A DNA stretch of 5,998 nucleotides, taken from contig CAYZHY010000174.1 in assembly GCA_964477525.1 (NCBI GenBank), forward strand, positions 1-5,998, in the 5' to 3' direction. This DNA comes from PCC-9228 sp964477525 (GTDB lineage: Bacteria; Cyanobacteriota; Cyanobacteriia; Cyanobacteriales; PCC-9228). This document shows, in pieces, positions 1 through 5,467 of this stretch (position 1 is its first letter; every line of letters begins with the position of its first letter). The position numbers were made by a program, and so were the translations under genes. Under the pieces are notes generated by a model that searched no databases, was not told the DNA's origin, and saw only the letters and a program-made list of their open reading frames with translations.

Positions 1-42
1 TTACCTGGCTGGGCAAAAATGTTGTTTTCACAATAACAAAAA

Positions 43-68
43 TGTCAAAAAAAACTCAATTTTTGACA
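43..68 (-). terminator. Probable rho-independent terminator of the GGDEF-EAL gene
   Basis: Arms 43-51 and 60-68 are perfectly complementary over 9 bases (TGTCAAAAA / TTTTTGACA) around an 8-base loop. Read leftwards, the hairpin begins about 23 bases after the stop codon of the GGDEF-EAL gene and is followed by five Ts (38-42). Only two of the nine pairs are G-C, so the stem is weak for a terminator. Its position and the T-tract on the correct strand support the call. Confidence 0.55.
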
Positions 69-91
69 CAATTTATTTCAAAGGAAGTTTT

Positions 92-1999
92 TTATATGCA
101 ATGGGGAAATTCAATAACATTTTCCTGACAAAATGGCTGCTCGATATGGCTGCGATCGAACAAAGGTATGGGGCGAGCAATTGCATATCCTTGGGCGTAA
201 TCTACCTGCAAATTTCGGATTTTTTCCAAAATGGCTTGGTTTTCTACGCATTCAGCAATTGTTTGGATCCCCATCAATTTGCCAATGCGATGGATAGATT
301 CCACCATAGCTTCGTTAATGGGATTGGTATCCATGTCTTGAATGAATTTGCCATCGATTTTTAGGCAATTTACAGGTAATTTTTGCAAATACCCTAAAAA
401 CATACCACTGCCAAAATCATCTAAAGCAAAACGAACTCCCCGTTTTTTTAAATTCTGAATTAAGGATGACGTTTGCGCAAAATTGCTAATAGCTGCTGTT
501 TCGGTAATTTCAAAACAAATCAAATGGGGTGATATTTTATACTCAGCGAATTTTTCTTCTAGAAAACGAACGAATTCTCGATCGTTTAGGGTAGCACTAG
601 AAAGATTAATAGTATAAACGTTGCTGTTGGTTTGATTGGTACCATATTCCTGCAAAATGCTAAATAAATTTTCAATGGTCCACCGGTCAATGGCCGGCAT
701 GAGATTGTTTCTTTCCGCAGCAGGAATAAATGCCATGGGAGAAATCACTTTTCCCGTTTCATCGACAAAACGCAACAGCAATTCGTAATACTGGGGACAG
801 TTGCTGTTGTTCGTTAAAGGAACAATGGGTTGGTAGTAAAGACGAAAGTGTTTGCACTCTGGGTTCCATTGGCTGGTAAGAGGTGAGTTTGGTAGGTTGC
901 TTACCAAGCGATCGCGGTAGGAAGGGGCGAAAATAGCTTGGTTGAGGCTATTTTTCCATTCTCGATTTCCTTGCAAATAGTTTTCGGAAACTTCGTTGCC
1001 CCGATACAAGTGAATGCAGTTTCGTCCTTGATTTTTGGCTGCGTAACAAGCTACATCGGCAGCTTGCAGGATTTTGTCAACAGACAGGAAGCGACCGTCG
1101 AGGTGGACCATACCAATGCTTATGCCGATGGTAAATACTTGGTATTGCCAAACAAAACGAAATTGCTGTATGGCGTGCAAAAGGGTATTGGTAACCCGCT
1201 GTGCTTCTTTTGGAGAACACTGATGCAAGAGCAAGGCAAATTCGTCGCCCCCCAAACGGGCCAAGCGATCGCTTTGGCGACAGTTGGAACGTAGCAAATC
1301 GCTGATTTGACGCAGCAGTTCGTCCCCAGCAGCATGGCCGCAAGTATCGTTCACGCTTTTAAATTGGTCCAAATCCAAATAGCATAGGGTCGATTCTTGC
1401 GATCGGTTTTCCGGTTCTTCTAGCACTTTTTGCAAGCAATCAATAAACCGACGGCGATTGAGCAAACCAGTAAGTTCGTCGTGGGTGGCTTGCCAGGAAA
1501 GCTGCTGGTTGTCTTCTAGGAGTTTGCTGGTGCGTTGAAGGACCAACTCTTCTAGTTTTTCTTTATACTCATACAGTTGGCTTTGGGCGTTTTGCCGTTC
1601 GCGAATGGCTTGTTGCAAGATGGCTTCGTGCGGTGTTTCCGCTACCCTATCGCCGCTTTTGTTGGGGGGCAACAGCAACCAGCGAAAGATTTCTACCACG
1701 ACATAAATGCCGACAGCAGCGGTGGCAATTTTCACCAAACCAACCAACCAGTAGTAACTATGCCAAAGTTGCCAAATGTCAAGCAGCCGATCGACACCGC
1801 AAAGGCCAAAAAATACCCCTAAAATGGTAGTAAATCCCCGTTTTGACAGCCACCGGGCTTGCCAATGGTGTATCACCAACCCTACGACCAAGGTATAGCA
1901 AGCGATCGCAACCAACAAATCGGCGGTTACTTGCATCCAAACGATCGCCGACGAAGATACCGATAGAAAGGTTGACGATACTTTGACAGCGCTATCCAT
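92..1999 (-). CDS. Membrane-bound GGDEF-EAL cyclic di-GMP enzyme with an ethylene-receptor-like N-terminus
   Basis: This 635-residue inner-membrane protein should make and/or degrade cyclic di-GMP. Three hydrophobic helices lie at about 19-46, 56-76 and 82-111. They align without gaps to ETR1 ethylene receptors: D27 matches D25, C67 matches C65, and K90-IAT matches K91-VLT. However, R71 replaces the copper ligand H69 and C34 replaces Y32. A probable coiled coil follows at 125-170. The GGDEF domain (about 171-332) has DELTGLLNRR, metal residue D209, a complete GGDEF at 250-254 and an RxxD inhibitory site (R241, D244). The EAL domain (about 385-620) reads ELLLR at 406-410, so the Ala of EAL is Leu. 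It keeps Q390, E406, N465, E497, DDFGSG (527-532), K547, D549, E583 and Q603. Both activities therefore look possible. The start is supported by AGGAGA at 2010-2015, 10 bases upstream. The gene is divergent from the Hpt gene. The enzyme class is near certain; the sensor assignment is by eye. Confidence 0.95.
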   Translation of the reverse strand: MDSAVKVSSTFLSVSSSAIVWMQVTADLLVAIACYTLVVGLVIHHWQARWLSKRGFTTILGVFFGLCGVDRLLDIWQLWHSYYWLVGLVKIATAAVGIYVVVEIFRWLLLPPNKSGDRVAETPHEAILQQAIRERQNAQSQLYEYKEKLEELVLQRTSKLLEDNQQLSWQATHDELTGLLNRRRFIDCLQKVLEEPENRSQESTLCYLDLDQFKSVNDTCGHAAGDELLRQISDLLRSNCRQSDRLARLGGDEFALLLHQCSPKEAQRVTNTLLHAIQQFRFVWQYQVFTIGISIGMVHLDGRFLSVDKILQAADVACYAAKNQGRNCIHLYRGNEVSENYLQGNREWKNSLNQAIFAPSYRDRLVSNLPNSPLTSQWNPECKHFRLYYQPIVPLTNNSNCPQYYELLLRFVDETGKVISPMAFIPAAERNNLMPAIDRWTIENLFSILQEYGTNQTNSNVYTINLSSATLNDREFVRFLEEKFAEYKISPHLICFEITETAAISNFAQTSSLIQNLKKRGVRFALDDFGSGMFLGYLQKLPVNCLKIDGKFIQDMDTNPINEAMVESIHRIGKLMGIQTIAECVENQAILEKIRNLQVDYAQGYAIARPIPLFDRSHIEQPFCQENVIEFPHCI

Positions 2000-2413
2000 A
2001 AACGGAAACTCTCCTGCTAACGTGGGCTTGGCTATACATGCTCAACAGTTGACAACAAGCAATATCGGTCAAATCGAGAGCTTTCCCGGGTCTGATTTGA
2101 AAATCAATCCGATCGGGAAGAGAAATTTCTAAAACTGGCCTTGGTGGGAATTGTTTTGTATATGCAGTGGATGGGGATTTTTTTGCAAAAAGATAACGGA
2201 TGAGTGGTGCCATGGAAACTTGGGGATGGGATCGACCGGCGATCGCCAAATCAAAAGGCAGAATAGCTAGCTGTTAGAAGTGGGAAGGCACCTGACAATT
2301 GCAAAAAAATCGGGCAAAATTGGGTACTATGAGAAACAGGCACTTCTAGCTTGTAGCTAGGCAATCGAGAAACACGAAGAACAATACGACGCTGTTTGTG
2401 GGAGGCAACAATC
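2000..2413. promoter_or_regulatory. Divergent intergenic region between the GGDEF-EAL and Hpt genes
   Basis: These 414 bases separate two divergently transcribed genes and must hold both promoters. I find no convincing sigma-70 pair. Towards the Hpt gene there is TTGCAA (2299-2304) and TACTAT (2325-2330), and on the minus strand TTGCAA (2183-2188) and TATACA (2157-2162). Both pairs have a 20-base spacer, which is too long for a standard promoter, so transcription may need an activator or start elsewhere. A HIP1 octamer lies at 2239-2246 inside GGCGATCGCC. The short open frames crossing this region overlap the starts of the flanking genes and look non-coding. An inverted repeat next to the Hpt gene is listed separately. 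Confidence 0.6.
2264..2359. repeat. Imperfect inverted repeat upstream of the Hpt gene
   Basis: The arms at 2264-2282 and 2341-2359 have the form TAGCTA-N5-TAGAAGTG and CACTTCTA-N5-TAGCTA. Fourteen of 19 positions match, and the mismatches are confined to the central five bases. The arms are separated by 58 bases containing the best candidate -10 (TACTAT, 2325-2330) for the Hpt gene, whose start codon is 55 bases past the right arm. The two-block conservation looks like paired operator sites or a long stem-loop. Neither role is shown. Confidence 0.5.
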
Positions 2414-3388
2414 ATGGACCCTGGCAAGCAACAAATTATGGGATTCTTTCTTGAAGAAGCCAAAGAACACGTAGATACGATTGAAAAAGGCTTGTTGGAT
2501 TTGCGAAATACCCTACAAGACCCAGAAAGTATTAACGAACTCTTCCGTGCAGCTCACTCAGTAAAAGGTGGTGCTGCCATGCTCGGTTTTGGTGGTATCC
2601 AAACCGTGGCCCATCGTATGGAAGATTGCTTTAAAATCCTAAAAGAAGATCCCCCAGACGACATCAGTGAGGATACGGAATCTTTATTTTTTAAAGGATT
2701 TGATACCCTCAAAGATTTGTTGGATAGGTTGGAAAGTGCCGAGGGCTTGCAGGAAGAGGAAGCCGAATCCGCTGCCAAAGAGGCAGAACCTCTATTTGCT
2801 GAATTGCAAAAGCATTTAGAAAATATTGTCGGCAGCGATGTAGCGGCAGCCGCCTTAGACAAAAGCAACAAAGGGTCAAGCAGTACTGCGACCAGCGAAA
2901 GCGAGGCACCAGCAACGTCAGAAGCGGAACCAGAACCTGCTCCTACGCAGGCTTTTGTCGTTCCTGTCGTAGATGTTTTGAAGCAAATGCTGCATATTTT
3001 CCGCCAGGAAGAAACGCCGGGAACCCGCAAACAACTGCAAGCACACTGCGATCGCTTGTTGGAGTTGGGGGAAGAAACGGAAACCTGGCAAACCCTGGTG
3101 AGAACGGCTAGAAGAGCGATCGCCTATCCCGACAATAGCTACGTAGCGCTAGCCCCGCCGATTATCAAAGAATTAAAAGCAGCAGCAGAACAGGTAGACG
3201 CCAAGCAAGCCAACGAAATTGCCCCCAGCGATGCCTTGCAAGAACTAGCCGGTTCCCCCGATTCTTCCATGGAAGAAGTTTGTCTGCCCCCAGATATAGA
3301 AACAGCTACCCAGGTTCTCCGCCAAAGCAAGCCCCGGCACTGGTTGGTCAAACTGGTAAAAACCCTCGCCAACCAACTAAAATCTTAA
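2414..3388 (+). CDS. Stand-alone Hpt (histidine phosphotransfer) protein, CheA/PilL N-terminal type
   Basis: This 324-residue soluble protein should carry a phosphoryl group on a histidine within a two-component phosphorelay. The Hpt helical bundle spans about 1-110. Its signature AHSVKGGAAMLGF places the phospho-accepting residue at H48, followed by a second helix with VAHRMEDCFKILKE, as in CheA P1 domains. A Glu/Ala-rich helix (111-150) leads into a low-complexity Ser/Ala/Pro/Glu linker (about 151-180). A helical C-terminal region (181-265) and a basic tail with no domain I can name complete the protein. There is no kinase ATPase, CheW-like or receiver domain, so it must work with partners encoded elsewhere. 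From memory, Synechocystis has a split CheA of the pilus/phototaxis system whose N-terminal half is such a protein (PilL-N); this gene may be its counterpart. GGAGG (2401-2405), 8 bases upstream, selects ATG 2414 over an in-frame TTG at 2396. Hpt family is firm; the partner is inference. Confidence 0.9.
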   Translation: MDPGKQQIMGFFLEEAKEHVDTIEKGLLDLRNTLQDPESINELFRAAHSVKGGAAMLGFGGIQTVAHRMEDCFKILKEDPPDDISEDTESLFFKGFDTLKDLLDRLESAEGLQEEEAESAAKEAEPLFAELQKHLENIVGSDVAAAALDKSNKGSSSTATSESEAPATSEAEPEPAPTQAFVVPVVDVLKQMLHIFRQEETPGTRKQLQAHCDRLLELGEETETWQTLVRTARRAIAYPDNSYVALAPPIIKELKAAAEQVDAKQANEIAPSDALQELAGSPDSSMEEVCLPPDIETATQVLRQSKPRHWLVKLVKTLANQLKS

Positions 3389-3403
3389 CCTAGCGCAGCT
3401 AGG
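3389..3403. terminator. Hairpin between the convergent Hpt and hisA genes
   Basis: CCTAGC (3389-3394) and GCTAGG (3398-3403) form a perfect 6-base-pair stem with a 3-base loop. It fills the 10-base gap and includes the hisA stop codon (3399-3401). Read leftwards from hisA, it is followed by TTAAGATTTT, a modest T-rich tract. Read rightwards from the Hpt gene there is no T-tract. It may be a weak terminator for hisA or a 3'-end stabiliser. Confidence 0.35.
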
Positions 3404-4172
3404 CCAAATCCATATTATCGATGTTGGGAGGCACATCTTGAATGCGACCCGGTCCCACTGCTTGCAAAGCTTCCGATAGGACCACGTCGCCAGTATAGAG
3501 GGCACGACCGATAATGGCACCAGCCACGCCATAGGGTTCTAAGGTCAGCAAGTTCAGCAAGTCGGTTACCGACCGAATGCCGCCAGAAGCAATAATGGGT
3601 ACGTCTACGCAGTTGGCGATTGCCCGAAGAGATTCTATATTGGGACCGGTGAGGGTGCCATCGCGATAAATATCTGTATAGATAATAGTAGCCACCCCGA
3701 GTTTGGCCATTTGCAGAGCTAGGTCGGTGGCTAAAATTTCAGAGGTTTCCAACCAGCCTTTGGTGGCTACTTGGCCGTTCCTAGCGTCAATGCCTACGGC
3801 GATGCGATTGGGGAACTCCTGGCACAAATGACGAATGGTTTCTGGTTGTTCGACTGCGGTGGTGCCGAGAATGGCTTGTTGTACGCCCAGTTGCATTACT
3901 TCAGCAACGCTGTCAAAGCTACGCAAGCCACCCCCCACTTGTACGGGAATGGAAACCGCTTCGGCGATCGCCGCGATCGCGTTTTTATTTTGTGGAGTTC
4001 CCACCTTGGCACCATCTAAATCGACAACGTGTAGGCGGGTAGCTCCCTGTTTTTCCCATTTGCGGGCTACATCCACTGGGGAGCGATCGTAAACTTCCGA
4101 TTGTTGGTAATCGCCCTGGTAAAGACGTACGCAGTGTCCTTCTAGAATATCAATAGCAGGAATTACATGCAT
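3399..4172 (-). CDS. hisA: HisA, phosphoribosylformimino-AICAR phosphate isomerase
   Basis: HisA is the cytoplasmic (beta-alpha)8-barrel isomerase of histidine synthesis (EC 5.3.1.16). It converts ProFAR to PRFAR by an Amadori rearrangement, before the HisF/HisH step. The 257-residue product is close to the usual family length and shows no truncation. Visible hallmarks are the N-terminal VIPAIDI with catalytic base D8, VVDLDGA (49-55), the phosphate-binding VQVGGGLRS (77-85), VGIDAR with catalytic acid D129, TDIYRDGTLTGPN (166-178), and the second phosphate loop ASGGIRS (195-201). The start is fixed by the conserved N-terminus, since no good Shine-Dalgarno sequence precedes it. No other his gene is in the window, consistent with the dispersed his genes of cyanobacteria. 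Two HIP1 octamers sit one base apart inside the gene. The identification is secure. Confidence 0.98.
   Translation of the reverse strand: MHVIPAIDILEGHCVRLYQGDYQQSEVYDRSPVDVARKWEKQGATRLHVVDLDGAKVGTPQNKNAIAAIAEAVSIPVQVGGGLRSFDSVAEVMQLGVQQAILGTTAVEQPETIRHLCQEFPNRIAVGIDARNGQVATKGWLETSEILATDLALQMAKLGVATIIYTDIYRDGTLTGPNIESLRAIANCVDVPIIASGGIRSVTDLLNLLTLEPYGVAGAIIGRALYTGDVVLSEALQAVGPGRIQDVPPNIDNMDLA
3964..3980. repeat. Tandem pair of HIP1 octamers within hisA
   Basis: GCGATCGC occurs at 3964-3971 and again at 3973-3980. This is the densest point of a window-wide HIP1 enrichment, with other copies near 908, 1265, 1902, 2239, 3048, 3116, 4479 and 5268. HIP1 is a known highly iterated palindrome of many cyanobacterial genomes. 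Its main use here is as a marker of the host lineage. Confidence 0.9.
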
Positions 4173-4230
4173 GGTTTTGTCTGTGCAGCTAAACTTGGCA
4201 TGGCACCGGTTTTGTTCGTAAAAATTTTAG

Positions 4231-4239
4231 ATTATAACA
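4231..4239 (-). promoter_or_regulatory. Candidate extended -10 promoter of hisA
   Basis: On the minus strand this reads TGTTATAAT, a perfect -10 hexamer with the TG extension one base upstream. It lies 59 bases upstream of the hisA start codon and would give a leader of about 50 bases. No good -35 hexamer sits at the right distance, which an extended -10 can compensate for. Confidence 0.45.
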
Positions 4240-4276
4240 ATAACAAAACCTAGTTTCGCATACTAAGACTTCTCCT

Positions 4277-4282
4277 TATAAT
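4277..4282 (+). promoter_or_regulatory. Candidate -10 element for the 4392-5305 operon
   Basis: A perfect TATAAT lies 109 bases upstream of the ATG at 4392, which predicts a leader of about 100 bases. The expected -35 window (4254-4259, TTTCGC) matches consensus poorly. It coincides with the -35 window of the opposing hisA promoter, so the two may share an activator site or compete for polymerase. Confidence 0.35.
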
Positions 4283-4350
4283 TAAGAAAAGTACCTTTTT
4301 AACTGTAAGCATATCGTATTTTTGGTAACGTTGACTTGACAGTCCCGATG

Positions 4351-4374
4351 CCATCCCAGCAACAGATGGTTTTT
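4351..4374 (+). terminator. Terminator-like hairpin in the leader of the 4392 gene (possible attenuator)
   Basis: CCATC (4351-4355) can pair with GATGG (4365-4369) around a 9-base loop. It is followed directly by TTTTT (4370-4374) and then by the Shine-Dalgarno AGGTGG (4375-4380). A stem of five pairs (plus one G-T pair) is short for efficient termination. It could still act as a weak attenuator or affect ribosome access. Confidence 0.25.
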
Positions 4375-4391
4375 AGGTGGAATTTTTAACT

Positions 4392-4898
4392 ATGAACATG
4401 AACTTTCCCTCCCAACAAATTATTCGCCAACAATATCAAGATTCCCAACCGGCTTTGGTGATTCCCATACGATTTGCCGCGATCGCAGTTGCCTTCAACC
4501 AACGCTATCGCCTGCAGGGGTTTGCCCCCCAAAGCGAACGGTTAATCTCTGCTCTGGAATCCATCACCAATCGGTTGGGGCTTCATTGGGAATACCAGCG
4601 CCAACCCGACCGTTGGGGAGAGTATATAACCATTCATATCCAGCTATCCAGTCGCCAGCAAATTACCGATATTCGCCAAGCAATTCAGTCCGTCGGCGGC
4701 ATTGTCAACGAAATGCAAACCCAGTACGAAATTCGTCGCCCCGATCGTGCGCCACCCCGTTGGGAACTGGAACGCCCTACCCCTTGTGTAGGCTGCCGCC
4801 ACTACTATGGAAAAGCACACGGCAGGCAGCTTTTAATTTGTGCCATGCATCCGTTCGGATCGCCAGAACCTTCTTGTCCGGACTGGGAAAGCGAATAA
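4392..4898 (+). CDS. Conserved-type small protein with a C-terminal Cys/His cluster, function unknown
   Basis: This 168-residue, probably soluble protein has no membrane segment or signal peptide. I do not recognise a characterised family; it has the look of a cyanobacterium-specific conserved protein. Residues 48-110 alternate helix (SERLISALESI), strand (YITIHIQLS) and helix (ITDIRQAIQSVGG), suggesting a small alpha/beta fold. The C-terminus carries a metal-ligand-like set: C132-x2-C135-x-H137, then C150-x2-H153, then C162-P-D-W. Zinc or Fe-S binding is plausible but unproven. The start at 4392 is preferred because AGGTGG (4375-4380) lies 11 bases upstream; an in-frame GTG at 4377 overlaps that site and ATG 4398 is an alternative. 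It lies 47 bases before the pterin dehydratase on the same strand, so co-transcription is likely, but no functional link is evident. Confidence 0.85.
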   Translation: MNMNFPSQQIIRQQYQDSQPALVIPIRFAAIAVAFNQRYRLQGFAPQSERLISALESITNRLGLHWEYQRQPDRWGEYITIHIQLSSRQQITDIRQAIQSVGGIVNEMQTQYEIRRPDRAPPRWELERPTPCVGCRHYYGKAHGRQLLICAMHPFGSPEPSCPDWESE

Positions 4899-4945
4899 CC
4901 AGATGCTGCTAGTTTCGTTTGTAGTTACAAAGAGCTGAGGGAAAC

Positions 4946-5305
4946 ATGATGGGTGATTTAGACACGCAAAACTGCGTACCCTGTCGGGGAAACTCTCCCC
5001 CGATAACGGAAGAAGAATTTGCCGAACTCAAGCAGCAAATACCAGATTGGGAACGTATTTATATAGAAGGGGAACCGCGCCTGCAACGTTCCTATAAGTT
5101 TCGCAATTTTCGCCAGGCGTTGGCGTTTACCCAAAAAGTAGGCGAAGCGGCAGAAGAGGCTGGGCACCATCCTGCGATTTTAACAGAGTGGGGTCGAGTC
5201 ACAGTGACTTGGTGGACCCACGCCATCGGTAACTTACATCGCAATGACTTGATTATGGCAGCACGCAGCGATCGCATTGCCTCTGAGTTTGCCGATGGGA
5301 AATAG
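4946..5305 (+). CDS. Pterin-4a-carbinolamine dehydratase (PCD/DCoH/PhhB family)
   Basis: This cytoplasmic enzyme (EC 4.2.1.96) dehydrates 4a-hydroxytetrahydrobiopterin-type carbinolamines to the quinonoid dihydropterin, regenerating the cofactor of aromatic amino acid hydroxylases. The 119-residue product matches the family active-site pattern exactly: E70-x3-H74-H75-P76-x5-W82-x9-H92-x8-D101, with THAIGNL in place of the common TH..GGLT. An N-terminal extension holds a C10-x2-C13 pair. No hydroxylase gene is nearby, and many cyanobacteria lack one, so the true substrate may be another reduced pterin or folate by-product; this is inference. Two adjacent ATGs exist: TGAGGGA (4936-4942) is rather close to 4946 and better spaced for 4949. 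The gene is probably the second of an operon begun at 4392. Confidence 0.95.
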   Translation: MMGDLDTQNCVPCRGNSPPITEEEFAELKQQIPDWERIYIEGEPRLQRSYKFRNFRQALAFTQKVGEAAEEAGHHPAILTEWGRVTVTWWTHAIGNLHRNDLIMAARSDRIASEFADGK

Positions 5306-5348
5306 CTGGCAAAAATTGTCTATTTATCGTCGATTTGCTCCAATTTGC

Positions 5349-5450
5349 TAGCTGGAACACAAAAAGGCTTTTTTGTAAATATTTTCTCAATAAAAATTTG
5401 CAATTATCTTATATTTTTGTTACATTTTGAAAAGAAAACCGTTCCAGCTA
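5349..5450. repeat. Inverted repeat flanking the rhodanese-like gene's promoter region
   Basis: TAGCTGGAAC (5349-5358) is the exact reverse complement of GTTCCAGCTA (5441-5450), and pairing continues past a one-base bulge. The 82-base spacer contains the candidate promoter at 5398-5426. A third partial copy, TTCCAGCTA, lies downstream of the gene at 5859-5867, and TAGCTGG recurs at 5303-5309. It may be an operator pair or chance in an AGCT-rich spacer. Confidence 0.4.
5398..5426 (+). promoter_or_regulatory. Candidate sigma-70-type promoter of the rhodanese-like gene
   Basis: TTGCAA (5398-5403) and TACATT (5421-5426) are separated by exactly 17 bases, each matching consensus at four of six positions. 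The predicted start near 5433 gives a leader of about 35 bases before ATG 5468. The surrounding DNA is very AT-rich, so chance matches are possible. Confidence 0.4.
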
Positions 5451-5467
5451 AGCTACGGAGTTTTTCT

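Noticed and set aside
938..1294. 118-codon plus-strand open frame inside the GGDEF-EAL gene
   Set aside because: It lies antisense to the GGDEF coding region, matches no family and has no ribosome site; it is a shadow of the real frame.
2181..2190. TTTTGCAAAA palindrome as a regulator site
   Set aside because: A short low-complexity palindrome in AT-rich sequence with no second copy at a meaningful distance.
1992..2249. 85-codon minus-strand open frame in the divergent intergenic region
   Set aside because: It runs over the start of the GGDEF-EAL gene in another frame, has no recognisable motif, and its product looks random.
2251..2463. 70-codon minus-strand open frame crossing the inverted repeat and the Hpt start
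   Set aside because: It overlaps the Hpt Shine-Dalgarno and coding start; no family likeness.
2554..3030. 158-codon minus-strand open frame opposite the Hpt gene
   Set aside because: Its Ser/Ala-rich composition mirrors the antisense of the Hpt linker; the Hpt frame has a clear domain and start.
4331..4341. TTGACTTGACA as a -35 element for the 4392 gene
   Set aside because: No acceptable -10 lies 16-18 bases downstream for either overlapping hexamer.
4918..4931. TTTGTA-GT-TACAAA as an NtcA site or terminator before the pterin dehydratase
   Set aside because: NtcA sites are GTA-N8-TAC; here the half-sites are only 2 bases apart. A 2-base loop and no T-tract rule out a terminator.
5359..5376. 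ACAAAAA-GGCT-TTTTTGT as a terminator of the pterin dehydratase gene
   Set aside because: The stem is almost entirely A-T pairs and lacks a distinct following T-tract; probably chance in AT-rich DNA.
5345..5467. 41-residue N-terminal extension of the rhodanese-like protein
   Set aside because: It would start at TTG without a ribosome site, covers the candidate promoter, and is AT-rich non-coding in character.
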